From Halomonas sp. SpR1 (GTDB taxonomy: Bacteria; Pseudomonadota; Gammaproteobacteria; Pseudomonadales; Halomonadaceae): a stretch of DNA of 34,956 bases. The stretch lies in assembly GCF_031010175.1 (NCBI RefSeq), contig NZ_JAUAMB010000045.1, forward strand, positions 1 to 34,956, given 5' to 3'. Below are positions 23,859 through 33,148 of this stretch, piece after piece. Numbering within the stretch: the first letter of the stretch is position 1; the number at the start of each line of letters is the position of its first letter. The notes beneath the pieces are model-generated. The model was not told the origin of the DNA, did no database searches, and saw only the letters and a program-made list of their open reading frames with translations. A program made the translations under genes and the position numbers.

Positions 23859-25928
23859 TTAAGCAGCGCGGATGCCGCTATGGCGTAATAGTGGCTCAAC
23901 GCTCGGCTCTCGGCCCCGAAAGGCAACAAACAGGTCAGCGGCATCGCGGGCGCCGCCTTGCTCAAGAATTTCACGACGAAAGCGCTGGCCTGTTTCAGGA
24001 TCAAAGATACCGGCCTCTTCAAAGGCGCTCCAGGCATCTGCCGAGAGCACTTCCGCCCACTTGTAGCTGTAGTAGCCGGCCGCGTAGCCACCCGCAAATA
24101 CGTGTCCAAAGCTATTTTGGAAGCGGTTGAAAGATACTTTAGGCAGTACAGAGACTGCTTCACGCACCTCATCTAACAAGGCTTGCACGTCGCTGGCTCT
24201 GGGAGCACTTAATTCATGATGCAGGCGCAGATCAAATAGCGAGAACTCGATTTGGCGCATCATGCCCATGGCCGACTGAAAATTCTTGGCTGCTTGGAGG
24301 CGCTCAAGTAGCTCGGCGGGCAGCGGTTCGCCGCTATCCACGTGCTTGGCGAGTAGATCCAGGCCTTCACGCTCCCAGCAGTAGTTTTCCATAAATTGGC
24401 TGGGTAGCTCGACCGCATCCCAGGCAACGCCGTTAATGCCGGAGATATCGGCAATTTGCTGCTGGGTCAGCATATGGTGCAGGCCATGGCCAAACTCATG
24501 GAACAGGGTGGTGACTTCGTCGTGGGTGAGCAGCGCTGGGCGGCCACTTACCGGAGCAGTGAAGTTGCAGGTAAGAAAGGCCACCGGCAGTTGCAGGCCC
24601 TGCTCCGTTTGACGGCGTACCCGGCAGTCGGCCATCCAGGCACCGCCCCGCTTGCCTTCTCGGGCGTAGAGATCGAGATAAAAACCGGCAATCGGCTGGC
24701 CATTTTCGGTGATACGGAAATAGCGCACGTCATCATGATAGCGGGGCGCCTGGGTATCTTCTTCAAAGTGCACGCCGTAAAGGCGCTCAACCACCTGAAA
24801 CAAACCATCGACTACCTGGGGGGCCGGGAAGTAGGGGCGTAGCTGCTCCTGGGAGATAGAGTGGCGCGCTTCACGCAGCTTTTCGCTGGCATAGGCAACA
24901 TCCCACGGCTCCAGCGTCGCCAAGCCTAGTTCATCTCGCGCATAAGCGCTGAGTTCAGCAAGCTCCTCCTTCGCCTGAGGCAGCGCACGGCGGGCTAAGT
25001 CGTTAAGGAAATCGAGTACCTGCTCGGGAGAGTCCGCCATCTTGGTGGTCAACGAGTAATCGGCGTAGGTGGCAAAACCGAGTAGCTGGGCCATTTCACT
25101 ACGTAGCGCCAGGATCTCTTCCATGATATCCGCGTTATCGAATTTACCCGCATCGGGGCCTTGGTCAGAAGCCCGGGTAACGAAGGCGGTATACACCTCG
25201 CGGCGCAGCTCGCGGTTGTCGGCGTAGCTAACCACCGGGAAGAAGCTGGGAAAATCCAGGGTAATACGGTAGCCCGTGACGCCTTTCGCCTCAGCAGAAG
25301 CTTTTAAGGTATCAAGAGCGCTCTCCGGCACCCCCGCTAATGCCTCTTGGTTGTCGATGTCCTTGTGCCAAGCTTGGGTGGCATCCAGCACGTTATTGGA
25401 AAACTGGTTTGACAGCAGCGAAAGCCGCGACTGAATCTCGCCGTAGCGCACTTTCTTGTCCGCGGGAAGGTCGACACCGGCGAGGCGAAAATCACGCAGG
25501 GCATGCTCAACAGTACGCCGTTGAGCGGCGTCCAGGGTTTCCCAGGCCGGGCCCTCTTTCAAGGCTTGCCAACCATGAAACAACCCTTCGTGCTGGCCTA
25601 CCCAGGTGCCAAAATCTGAGAGTTTCTCAAGGCATGCCTGGTACGCTTCGCGTAACGCCGGGGTGTTCATGGTGCCATTGAGGTGAGAGACAGGTGACCA
25701 GGCTTTGGTTAGTCGATCATTCACCGCTTCAAGGGGCGCTGCAAAAGTGTCCCAGCTGGGCGGGGTGGCGGCTGCCTGTTCGGCGAGGCGATCAATGGCC
25801 TCGCGGCTTTTGCTTAGCAGCGTATCCACGGCAGGCTCCACATGCTCGGCGCGAATCTCGCCAAAGGGCGGCAGAACGTGGGTTTCAAGCAGCGGATTGG
25901 TGGTGGAAGACACTGGGTTGGAGGACAT
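23859..25928 (-). CDS. prlC: Oligopeptidase A (M3 metallopeptidase)
   Basis: 689-residue cytoplasmic zinc endopeptidase that degrades oligopeptides, including cleaved signal peptides in E. coli. The zinc motif HEFGH is at residues 477-481 in LFHEFGHGLHHML, with the third ligand glutamate in the downstream SGINGVAWDAVELPSQFMEN region. The C-terminal FQNSFGHVFAGGYAAGYYSYKWAEVLSADAW stretch is characteristic of M3 enzymes. The length matches E. coli PrlC (680). The start at 25928 has GAGG 5 bases ahead; an in-frame GTG two codons upstream overlaps that site and is less likely. Confidence 0.96.
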   Translation of the reverse strand: MSSNPVSSTTNPLLETHVLPPFGEIRAEHVEPAVDTLLSKSREAIDRLAEQAAATPPSWDTFAAPLEAVNDRLTKAWSPVSHLNGTMNTPALREAYQACLEKLSDFGTWVGQHEGLFHGWQALKEGPAWETLDAAQRRTVEHALRDFRLAGVDLPADKKVRYGEIQSRLSLLSNQFSNNVLDATQAWHKDIDNQEALAGVPESALDTLKASAEAKGVTGYRITLDFPSFFPVVSYADNRELRREVYTAFVTRASDQGPDAGKFDNADIMEEILALRSEMAQLLGFATYADYSLTTKMADSPEQVLDFLNDLARRALPQAKEELAELSAYARDELGLATLEPWDVAYASEKLREARHSISQEQLRPYFPAPQVVDGLFQVVERLYGVHFEEDTQAPRYHDDVRYFRITENGQPIAGFYLDLYAREGKRGGAWMADCRVRRQTEQGLQLPVAFLTCNFTAPVSGRPALLTHDEVTTLFHEFGHGLHHMLTQQQIADISGINGVAWDAVELPSQFMENYCWEREGLDLLAKHVDSGEPLPAELLERLQAAKNFQSAMGMMRQIEFSLFDLRLHHELSAPRASDVQALLDEVREAVSVLPKVSFNRFQNSFGHVFAGGYAAGYYSYKWAEVLSADAWSAFEEAGIFDPETGQRFRREILEQGGARDAADLFVAFRGREPSVEPLLRHSGIRAA

Positions 25929-26179
25929 AGGCACCTCGGGTGGCAGGCTTTTTTTTTAAAACCTGATTCTAAAAATCTAGCTCTTAGAAGATAAGTTTTA
26001 AAACAACAGGGAAGCGCAAAACAGCGCAATGATGATGACACAGTGCGGGCGGTGGGGCCGTGTTTCAATGCTAGGTTCGATAATGGGCTGAATGGTATGT
26101 TTAATGACAGGGTTTGGCCTGCACGCAAGCGCCTGCTAGTCTTGCCGCTTTTTAATGCCACCAATGGCAGGAGCATGTG

Positions 26180-27520
26180 ATGAGCGAGACGCTGGAGCGC
26201 TGGGGGTCGAAACGGGCCTTTATCTTGGCGGTAACAGGTGCTGCGGTAGGGTTAGGCAACATCTGGCGCTTCCCTTATGTGGCCGGAGAGAACGGCGGTG
26301 CGGCGTTTCTGCTGATTTACGTGGCGTTTGTGCTGTTGCTGGGTATTCCAGTCATGATGGCGGAAATACTGATTGGCCGCGCCGGTCGGCGTGGGCCGAT
26401 GCAAGCCTTGGGCGCCCTGGCGGCCGAAGCGGGTGCTTCTCCGAAATGGCGTTGGCTGGGGATTTTCGGTGCGTTCACCGTTTTCTGTATCTTATCGTTC
26501 TACTCGGTGGTGTCGGGCTGGTCGATTGAGTTTTTGGTTGCCTCTGTGAACGGCAACTTCAATGGCGCGAGTGCCGCTGAGATTGGCGCTGGTTTTGAGG
26601 CTTTTTTAGCCAACCCAGAGCTGCTGATCTTCAATCACTCACTGTTTCTGTTTATGACCATGACCGTCGTCGCCGCGGGGGTTGCCAAGGGGCTTGAGCG
26701 GCTCAATAATCTGCTGATGCCGTTGCTGTATTTGCTACTGCTGCTATTGGCGGGCTATGCCGCGACCACCGATGGTTTTGCACCAGCGTTAGCGTGGTTG
26801 TTCCTGCCCTCCTTCGAGGCGCTTACTCCATCTGTAGTGGTGCATGCCATGGGCCATGCGTTCTTTACTCTGGCGGTAGGCGCCTGTGCTTTAATGGCCT
26901 ATGGCGCCTATATGCCGGAAGAGCAGAGCCTGCCGAAAGCAGCGGTTGCCGTCGCCGTGCTCGATATTAGCGTGGCGTTACTGGCGGGGATCGCGATTTT
27001 CTCGGTGGTGTTTGCCCAGGGCATGGATCCCACCGATGGCCCAGGGTTAATGTTTGTCACCCTGCCCATTGCGTTCTCAGAGCTGCCTTGGGGCGCTGTA
27101 TGGCTCAGCGTGTTCTTTTTATTGCTGCTGCTGGCCACTTGGACATCTGCGATTAACCTAGCGGAGCCGATGGTCGCCACGCTGCAGGGCTTGGGGCTGC
27201 GCCGCAGTATCTCGACGGCGATCGTGGCGCTCAGTGTCTGGTTGATCGGGCTGCTATCAGCCTTCTCTTTTTCAACGCTGGCGGATTTCCGGCCGCTATT
27301 TGGGCGCAATGTCTTCGAACTTGTCAGTAGTATACCGCCGGACGTTTTTCTGCCGCTGGGCGGGTTACTGATCGCGATTTTTGCAGCCTGGGTAATGCCC
27401 CGTGAGAAGGTGGTGAGCGCGTTAGGCGTGGGTGAAAGCGGTTATGTGCTGTGGCGCAATATTATCCGCTGGGTGTCGATTCCGCTGACCTTTATTGTTC
27501 TATTGGCTGGGTTGCTTTAG
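26180..27520 (+). CDS. Sodium-dependent neurotransmitter:sodium symporter (NSS) family transporter
   Basis: 446-residue Na+-coupled symporter, related to LeuT and TyrT, for amino acids or similar solutes. The family's first helix AAVGLGNIWRFPYVAGENGGAAFL, with the unwound substrate/sodium site, is intact at about residues 20-43. Some 11 hydrophobic segments follow, including LGIPVMMAEILIGR and the ALGVGESGYVLWR region before the final helix. GGAG lies 6 bases before the ATG at 26180; an adjacent GTG (26177) is too close. Substrate is not resolved. It is divergent from prlC (251 bp) and 61 bp before the gamma carbonic anhydrase gene, possibly co-transcribed. Confidence 0.94.
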   Translation: MSETLERWGSKRAFILAVTGAAVGLGNIWRFPYVAGENGGAAFLLIYVAFVLLLGIPVMMAEILIGRAGRRGPMQALGALAAEAGASPKWRWLGIFGAFTVFCILSFYSVVSGWSIEFLVASVNGNFNGASAAEIGAGFEAFLANPELLIFNHSLFLFMTMTVVAAGVAKGLERLNNLLMPLLYLLLLLLAGYAATTDGFAPALAWLFLPSFEALTPSVVVHAMGHAFFTLAVGACALMAYGAYMPEEQSLPKAAVAVAVLDISVALLAGIAIFSVVFAQGMDPTDGPGLMFVTLPIAFSELPWGAVWLSVFFLLLLLATWTSAINLAEPMVATLQGLGLRRSISTAIVALSVWLIGLLSAFSFSTLADFRPLFGRNVFELVSSIPPDVFLPLGGLLIAIFAAWVMPREKVVSALGVGESGYVLWRNIIRWVSIPLTFIVLLAGLL

Positions 27521-27581
27521 CGAATTGCTATAGTGAGTTGATCAATTTTCCGTTTTCCACCCGACATCTCAGGAGCGAGTT

Positions 27582-28127
27582 ATGAGCAGTGCATTAAGGC
27601 GCTATCAAGGTATGGAGCCCCAATTGGGCGAGCGCGTTTATATTGATCCGGCCAGTGTGGTCATCGGTGATGTGGTAATGGGTGATGACTGCTCAGTGTG
27701 GCCGATGACTGTAATTCGTGGCGATATGCACCGTATTCGTATCGGCTCGCGTACCAGCGTGCAGGATGGCAGCGTGCTGCATATTACCCACGCCAGTGAT
27801 TTCAGCCCGAACGGCTTTCCGCTCACCATTGGCGATGACGTTACCATTGGCCATAAAGCGATTCTGCATGGCTGCACCTTGGGAAGTCGGATTCTTGTCG
27901 GTATGGGGGCGATTGTGATGGATGGCGCGGTCATTGAGGATGAGGTCATTATCGCCGCGGGCGCCGTGGTAACGCCCGGCAAGCATTTGGAAAGTGGCTA
28001 TGTATATGCGGGTAACCCGGCTAAAGCGCTGCGCCCGCTGAAAGATAAGGAGCGTGCGTTCTTTCCTTATACCGCAGGCAACTACGTTAAATTAAAAGAT
28101 CGCTTTCTGGCCGAATCCTCCCTTTAG
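27582..28127 (+). CDS. Gamma-class carbonic anhydrase-like hexapeptide protein
   Basis: 181-residue left-handed beta-helix protein of the gamma carbonic anhydrase family (YrdA-like). Hexapeptide repeats are visible across residues 20-150 (for example VVIGDVVMGDDCSVWP, VTIGHKAILHG, ILVGMGAIVMDGAV, VIIAAGAVV). Metal-ligand histidines are present in SVLHITH and in GHKAILHGC. AGGAG lies 6 bases before the ATG. Members may hydrate CO2 or be inactive binding proteins; activity cannot be read from sequence. A terminator follows. Nearness to prlC and yheV matches the order in Pseudomonas. Confidence 0.93.
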   Translation: MSSALRRYQGMEPQLGERVYIDPASVVIGDVVMGDDCSVWPMTVIRGDMHRIRIGSRTSVQDGSVLHITHASDFSPNGFPLTIGDDVTIGHKAILHGCTLGSRILVGMGAIVMDGAVIEDEVIIAAGAVVTPGKHLESGYVYAGNPAKALRPLKDKERAFFPYTAGNYVKLKDRFLAESSL

Positions 28128-28152
28128 CTACCTTGCCTAATCAATCCTAACC

Positions 28153-28174
28153 GGTTGGCCTAGCAACCTTTTTT
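28153..28174 (+). terminator. Rho-independent terminator after the carbonic anhydrase gene
   Basis: Short stem GGTTG/CAACC (28153-28157 with 28164-28168, 6-base loop) followed by six T, 25 bp after the stop codon. Confidence 0.7.
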
Positions 28175-28254
28175 CTTCATTAGCCATGTCGCGGACGGCA
28201 AAAGTCTGTTAATTTATACAGTTTTCTGTTTTGCAGACTTTGGGATGCCGCGTC

Positions 28255-28926
28255 ATGGCTAATTTTCGCACGCATATTACGGTGGCAGCGGCGGGCGGCA
28301 TGCTGATAGCTTACGCAGGCTGGAAAGGCCAATGGTGGCCACCCTCCCAGGCGGTAGTGATGATTGCGCTGGTCACGTTCGGGGGGATTTTGCCCGATAT
28401 CGATGCCGATCGATCCCACTCTATCCGCTTGATATTCAATCTACTTTCGGTACCCGCTCTGGTGTTGGGCGTACTGTTGCTACAGCCATGGTTGACGCCG
28501 GGAGCGTTGTTGATTGCTTGCGGCGGGATCTATTTCAGCGTGCGCTATTTGGCGGGGGTGCTGTTTTCCCGCTTTACTGTCCACCGTGGTATCTGGCACT
28601 CACTGCTAGCGGGAGGGCTATGTAGCCTACTCGCCGCCGCACTAAGTTTTAATTTACTCGGCCAGCCAGCGTGGCTGGCATGGTCTCATGGGGCTGCCAC
28701 GTTGGTAGGGTTTTTGATCCACTTGTGTTTGGATGAGATATACAGCGTTGACCTTGAAGGCGCGCGGCTTAAGCGCTCGTTTGGAACGGCGCTTAAGCTA
28801 GGCGATAGTCGTCGGCCCATGTCCAATCTACTAATGCTGATTGCGGCGCTGACCTTGGTGCCTTGGGCGCCGCCCTGGTCGGTACTGGGCGAGCTGCTGC
28901 ATCAGGGCTCGCTGCTGTGGCGATAG
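28255..28926 (+). CDS. YdjM-like membrane-bound metal-dependent hydrolase (DUF457)
   Basis: 223-residue inner-membrane protein with about five or six hydrophobic segments, of the DUF457/YdjM family annotated as membrane-bound metal-dependent hydrolase. The family's conserved polar motifs are present: HITVAAAGG near the start, GGILPDIDADRSHS at about residues 44-57, HRGIWHSL at about 112-119 and CLDEIYSVDLEG at about 155-166. In E. coli, YdjM is LexA-regulated; no LexA box was noticed here. Start at 28255 begins MANFRTHIT, the usual family N-terminus, but the ribosome binding site is weak. Its last 25 bp overlap the convergent dctD-like gene. Confidence 0.82.
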   Translation: MANFRTHITVAAAGGMLIAYAGWKGQWWPPSQAVVMIALVTFGGILPDIDADRSHSIRLIFNLLSVPALVLGVLLLQPWLTPGALLIACGGIYFSVRYLAGVLFSRFTVHRGIWHSLLAGGLCSLLAAALSFNLLGQPAWLAWSHGAATLVGFLIHLCLDEIYSVDLEGARLKRSFGTALKLGDSRRPMSNLLMLIAALTLVPWAPPWSVLGELLHQGSLLWR

Positions 28927-30284
28927 TCATCAGCATTGAGGCCATGTTTTTTAAGTTTGTCGTAAAAGGTTTTGCGCGGAATGCCCAAGTGGCGGCATAC
29001 GTCGGTTACCCGGCCGTGGTAGCGCGACAGCGATTGGCTGATCAGGCTCTTTTCAAACAGCTCTACCTGGCGCGGTAGGGTGGGCTCTTCGGTGTCGGCA
29101 TTGACCCCTTCCAGCAGCGCATCCAAACGATAGTCAAAGGCAGCGCCTAACAGCACGTAGCGCTCGGCAAGGTTGCGTAGCTCGCGCACGTTACCGGGCC
29201 AATCATGAGCCAACAGGGCGGCAATGGCGGGGCTATCGAGGGTCGGTGCTTCCAGCCCGCTGCGGTTGGCCGCGACGACGGCAAAATGCTGGAACAGTAA
29301 GGGTATATCCTCGCGCCGCTCGCGCAGAGCGGGTAGCGGCAGGGTGACCACGTTTAGCCGGTAGTAAAGATCCTCGCGGAAGTGCCCCTCTTCGGAAGCG
29401 GCTTTGAGATCTACCTTAGTGGCCGCGATGACGCGGATATCAAGCGGCACGGTTTCATTGGCGCCGAGCCGTTCGACGCTACGCTCCTGCAGTACCCGCA
29501 GCAGTTTGACTTGCAGCGCCATGGGCATTGATTCAATCTCATCCAAAAACACCGTGCCGCCGTTAGCGTGCTCGAACTTGCCGATGCGCCGCTCTACGGC
29601 ACCGGTGAAGGCGCCTTTCTCGTGGCCAAACAGCTCGGACTCAATGGTGTTTTCGGGCACCGCACCGCAGTTAATCGCCATAAAGGGGCTGTTACGCCGC
29701 CCGCTGCGTTCGTGAATCGCACGGGCGACCAAATCTTTGCCTGTACCTGTCTCACCAAACAGCAGTACATCGGCTTCGACTTGGCTGATGCGCTGAATCA
29801 TGGCGGCCAGCCGCGAAATGATCGGCGTGCGGCCCACCAGCCTCGGCCCTAACGCGGCTTGCTGCACCTCCAACTCGGCTTTAAGGCGGTGGTTTTCCAA
29901 GCTGAGCTGGCGCTTCTCAATGCCCCGGCGCACCACATCCAGCAGTTGATCACCGGCAAACGGCTTCTCAAGAAAATCCCAGGCCCCGGCGCGCATGGCT
30001 TCTACGGCCGTGGAAATGTCGCCGTGGCCAGTAATCAAGATGATGGGCAGCGTGGCGTCGCGGCTGTGTAGCTCATGGAGCAGCGCCATGCCATCCATCC
30101 CCGGCATGCGGATGTCGCTGACAATGACCCCGGGAAAGTCTGGCGTCAATGCCGTCAACGCTTGTTCTGCTGATTCAAAGCAGTAGGGCGTATACCCTGC
30201 AAGTTCGAGGGTTTGGCTGGCGGTGATCCGCAGATGCGGCTCGTCGTCGATCACCATGACCGGCAGCGTCGACGGCTCATGCAT
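28902..30284 (-). CDS. dctD: DctD-like sigma-54-dependent response regulator
   Basis: 460-residue NtrC-family activator with three domains. Receiver: VIDDEP acidic pocket at residues 11-16, phospho-acceptor D57 in VSDIRMPGMDG, and the EKPF lysine at about 106. AAA+: Walker A GETGTGKDLVARAIH, the sigma-54 contact loop GAFTGA, and Walker B GGTVFLDEI. C-terminal Fis-type helix-turn-helix GRVTDVCRHLGIPRKTFYDKLKKHG. Phosphorylated by the kinase encoded just upstream, it would drive sigma-54 promoters for organic-acid transport. Overlaps the kinase gene by 8 bp. The TRAP operon at 19930-23224 is the only candidate sigma-54 target seen in the window. Confidence 0.92.
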   Translation of the reverse strand: MHEPSTLPVMVIDDEPHLRITASQTLELAGYTPYCFESAEQALTALTPDFPGVIVSDIRMPGMDGMALLHELHSRDATLPIILITGHGDISTAVEAMRAGAWDFLEKPFAGDQLLDVVRRGIEKRQLSLENHRLKAELEVQQAALGPRLVGRTPIISRLAAMIQRISQVEADVLLFGETGTGKDLVARAIHERSGRRNSPFMAINCGAVPENTIESELFGHEKGAFTGAVERRIGKFEHANGGTVFLDEIESMPMALQVKLLRVLQERSVERLGANETVPLDIRVIAATKVDLKAASEEGHFREDLYYRLNVVTLPLPALRERREDIPLLFQHFAVVAANRSGLEAPTLDSPAIAALLAHDWPGNVRELRNLAERYVLLGAAFDYRLDALLEGVNADTEEPTLPRQVELFEKSLISQSLSRYHGRVTDVCRHLGIPRKTFYDKLKKHGLNADDYRHSSEP

Positions 30285-32196
30285 AAGTGGGGCTCTCCTG
30301 GGTGTGGGTTAACGGTGATTGAGGTAGGGTGATGGTGAAGCTGGCGCCACCCTCGGGCTGATTAGCAGCCTGCAGTTTACCGCCTAAATCGTCCATGATA
30401 CGCGACGAGATCGAGAGTCCCAGGCCTAAACCGCTCCCCGGTGCTTTGGTGGTAAAAAAGGGTTCAAAAATATGCCCTAAGTGCTCCTCTGGGATGCCGA
30501 GGCCATTATCGCTAACGCTAATAATGACCTGCTGCAGGTGGCTATGGGCGCCCAGCGTCAGCTGTGGCGCGGGTACGCCTTTCATGGCCTGGAGCGCATT
30601 GCCGATTAAATTAACCAATACCTGCTCCAGGCGCACCAGGTCGCCTTTTACCCATAAGGTTTCTGCAGGCCAATCCTGCACAATGGTGATATTGCCTTCG
30701 CGCAGGCGGCTTTGAAATAGGCGCAGGGCGTAGTCGATACAGGCTTGTACCGAAATAGTCTCCTGGCGCTCGCTGCTCTTACGCGAAAACTGACGCAGTT
30801 GGGCGCTGATATCCGCCATGCGCTCGGTGAGTTCAACAATCTGTTCAAGATTGGCATCCGCCTTGTCGTGGCGGGCCAGCTCCATAAACCGGCGGGCGTT
30901 TTCTGCGTAGGCGCGAATAGCCGCCAGCGGCTGATTAAGCTCGTGGTTAATACCCGCAGCAAGCTGACCCAGTACCGCAAGTTTGGCCGCTTGAATCAAC
31001 TCATCCTGGGTCTGGCGTAGGTTGGCTTCAGCCCGGCGGCGCTCTTCAATTTCATCTGAAAGGCGTTGGTTGCTGGCCACCAGGTCACGGGTACGGTGTT
31101 CTACGCTGACCTCTAGTTCATCACGAACGCGTGCCAAGGTATTGCGCTCCCGCTCGGCAAACGCTTCACGCTCACGCCGCAGCCGCAGGCGTTGCCAGCC
31201 AATACCCGCACCAAGAGTGATCACGCCATAAAGACCGCCCGCCATAAGGGCGGCGATCCACTGGGCGCTAATCACCGGTGTTAGTGGCTTTAAAATATGC
31301 ATTTGCCAACCAAACTCGGGGACATGCCGGGTCAGGCTCAGGTAGTCGCCGTTGCTTAGCGGGCCCTGGGAAAAACTGACCAACTGGCTACCCTGGCGGT
31401 AAGGCGCATTAACTTCAATACCCGACGGCGTCAACGGCTCCATGGCATAGCGGCGCGTTGCCCGCAGGCTTTGGCGTTGCTCATCGGTCAGCGGGTAGAG
31501 CGCGTTCATGCGCAGCTCGGGATGGCTGGCCATAAAGATAATGTCGTCACTATCGGTGACAAACAGCTCGGCATCCTGCTCGGCCCAGCTCTCTTCAACG
31601 TCATCTAAGAGTACTTTAACCACAAGGACACCGTCTGGCTGTGCGTCGGGTGAGGTGTTGTCTAGCCACACGGGGGACGAAAAGTAGTAGCCCCGCTCAA
31701 GCGACTTGATACCTAAGCCAAAAAAGCGCCCCTGTCCGCCGGCAATGGCATCGGTGTAATAGGAACGAAAAGCATAGTTCTGGCCAATAAAGGTGTTTGG
31801 ACGGTGCCAATTACTGGCGGCGATCGTGTCACCATCGCGATTGAGTAAATAGACGTCTGAAACCCCCGCTGTAAAGCGGAAACGATCCAGCAGCATATTG
31901 AGCGGCATTGGGTCTTGGCTATCGGGAGAGGCCAAAAAGCGCTGCACGCCTTCCCGGGTGGCCAGCATTTGCGGTAGGTAGTCGTAGCGCAGTAAATAGC
32001 CGTTTAAGTTGGCAGCAGACAGGCGCAACTCGTTTTCTGCTTCGTCCTGTAAGTTAGAAAGCGCTTGTTCACGAGCCAGCTGGGCGGCTTGCCACATGCA
32101 AAATAGCAAGCCGAGAGCAATGAGCACCAGCCACAGGCGTCGCCAGCGTTGTGGTAAGGGAGCCGGTACTTGGTTCTTGATGCCAGCGCTGCTCAT
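30277..32196 (-). CDS. dctB: DctB-like sensor histidine kinase
   Basis: 639-residue inner-membrane kinase. One transmembrane helix at about 20-38, a periplasmic PDC/dCache sensor region (~40-310) with the RSYYTDAIAGGQGRFFGLGIKSLERGYYFSSPV ligand-domain motif, then a second helix at about 315-338 and a coiled coil (~345-400). The transmitter has H418 in GINHELNQPLAAIRAY, N-box LVNLIGNALQAM, G1 VSDNGLGIP, F-box FEPFFTTK and G2 GSGLGLGLSIS. The PDC motif is that of C4-dicarboxylate-type sensors, but the ligand here is unknown. The start overlaps the regulator stop by 4 bp; overlaps dctD by 8 bp. Confidence 0.93.
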   Translation of the reverse strand: MSSAGIKNQVPAPLPQRWRRLWLVLIALGLLFCMWQAAQLAREQALSNLQDEAENELRLSAANLNGYLLRYDYLPQMLATREGVQRFLASPDSQDPMPLNMLLDRFRFTAGVSDVYLLNRDGDTIAASNWHRPNTFIGQNYAFRSYYTDAIAGGQGRFFGLGIKSLERGYYFSSPVWLDNTSPDAQPDGVLVVKVLLDDVEESWAEQDAELFVTDSDDIIFMASHPELRMNALYPLTDEQRQSLRATRRYAMEPLTPSGIEVNAPYRQGSQLVSFSQGPLSNGDYLSLTRHVPEFGWQMHILKPLTPVISAQWIAALMAGGLYGVITLGAGIGWQRLRLRREREAFAERERNTLARVRDELEVSVEHRTRDLVASNQRLSDEIEERRRAEANLRQTQDELIQAAKLAVLGQLAAGINHELNQPLAAIRAYAENARRFMELARHDKADANLEQIVELTERMADISAQLRQFSRKSSERQETISVQACIDYALRLFQSRLREGNITIVQDWPAETLWVKGDLVRLEQVLVNLIGNALQAMKGVPAPQLTLGAHSHLQQVIISVSDNGLGIPEEHLGHIFEPFFTTKAPGSGLGLGLSISSRIMDDLGGKLQAANQPEGGASFTITLPQSPLTHTQESPTYA

Positions 32197-32966
32197 GTCG
32201 GCGTCTTACTACTGCCTTGGGCACGGCGAAGGGCGCGCTGAGCCCGTGTCTCAGCCCTAGCCATCTCAAGTAGGCCTTCTTCAACAAATACCAAATGTTC
32301 ATGGGCACGAGCACGGGCGTCTTCAGCCCGTCCTTCCAGAATGGCGTTGAGCAGAGCGCGGTGCTGCTGCATGAGCTGGGTACGCGAACCCTCCTTGGCA
32401 AACAAGTGCGCCAAGTTGTTCACAATGCTCTTTTCCAATAGGTGGAAAATGCCGCGAATAGTATGCAGCAGAAGAACATTATGGGCGGCTTCGGCAATGG
32501 CTAGGTGAAAGGCGGCATCTAGTTTAGCTTCCTGGATGGGATCCGCGCCGGCAAAGCCGCCATCGAGCTCTTCAAAGCGCTGGATCAGGACGGCTTTATC
32601 TGCGGGTGTAGAGCGCAGCGCAGCGTAGTAAGCGGATATCCCTTCCATAGCATCGCGAAATTCAAGTAGATCTAGATTAAATTCGCCGTGGCGGGAAAGC
32701 ATTTCCAGCAGCGGGTCGGTATAGCCATTGCTAAGGTCGTCGTTGACAAAGGTGCCGCCGCCTTGGCGGCTGGTTAGTAAGCCGCGAGCGGCTAATTTCT
32801 GGATGGCCTCCCGTAACGAGGGTCGTGAAACGCCGAACCGTTCGGCTAACTCACGTTCAGGGGGTAAGCGCTGGCCTGGCTTTAAGCTGCCTTCCAGCAT
32901 CATGGCTTCTAAGCGCTCAGTGATAACATCGGCCAAGCGCTGTTGGCGGAGCGGTGGATAGCTCAT
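32193..32966 (-). CDS. lldR: GntR/FCD-family regulator, LldR-like
   Basis: 257-residue DNA-binding repressor. N-terminal GntR winged helix: ERLEAMMLEGSLKPGQRLPPERELAERFGVSRPSLREAIQKLAARGLL (about residues 13-65), GGGTFV wing. The C-terminal FCD domain (about 90-230) has the metal/ligand histidine pattern DAAFHLAIAEAAHN and the later H-R-A-L and AHEHL residues. Divergent from lldD with two LldR-type operators between, so an L-lactate-responsive repressor is the likely role. ATG at 32966 is favoured over a TTG at 33011 inside the first operator. Unusually, it heads an operon with the dctB/dctD-like genes (4-bp overlap). Confidence 0.9.
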   Translation of the reverse strand: MSYPPLRQQRLADVITERLEAMMLEGSLKPGQRLPPERELAERFGVSRPSLREAIQKLAARGLLTSRQGGGTFVNDDLSNGYTDPLLEMLSRHGEFNLDLLEFRDAMEGISAYYAALRSTPADKAVLIQRFEELDGGFAGADPIQEAKLDAAFHLAIAEAAHNVLLLHTIRGIFHLLEKSIVNNLAHLFAKEGSRTQLMQQHRALLNAILEGRAEDARARAHEHLVFVEEGLLEMARAETRAQRALRRAQGSSKTPT

Positions 32967-32980
32967 ACGTAATAGCTCAT
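32963..32980 (-). CDS. Possible five-codon upstream ORF coupled to lldR
   Basis: On the minus strand, ATG AGC TAT TAC GTA TGA encodes Met-Ser-Tyr-Tyr-Val and its stop overlaps the lldR ATG (ATGA). AAGGGG lies 9 bases before it, while the lldR start itself has no good site. The nine bases ATGAGCTAT are repeated at the lldR start, so this may be a small tandem duplication. Confidence 0.35.
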   Translation of the reverse strand: MSYYV

Positions 32981-32997
32981 GTCTAAAAGCCCCTTTA

Positions 32998-33012
32998 ATT
33001 GGTAAGACCAAT
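32998..33012. promoter_or_regulatory. LldR/PdhR-type operator next to lldR
   Basis: ATTGGT-AAG-ACCAAT, a perfect 6-bp inverted repeat with 3-bp centre, matching the FCD-regulator operator known from E. coli LldR and PdhR. It is 32 bp upstream of the lldR ATG and probably gives autoregulation. Confidence 0.85.
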
Positions 33013-33148
33013 ATTAAAAGCTACCGAGTCTTTGCACAAGCACATGCGGGGTGATAATTGGCAGAGTAGAGTTTAGTTAATAGCGGTCGTGCATAGCGCC
33101 TTTAAACTAAAGTATGGCGCTTTTAAAGACTAAAATGAGCATCAGTAT

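Noticed and set aside
25932..25959. Terminator with T-run before the NSS gene
   Set aside because: A short CACC/GGTG stem and T-run exist on the plus strand, but no plus-strand gene precedes it; it overlaps the prlC ribosome site instead.
26100..26176. Sigma-54 promoter before the NSS transporter
   Set aside because: A TTTGGCCTGCACGCAAGC stretch looks similar but the GG-to-GC spacing is wrong.
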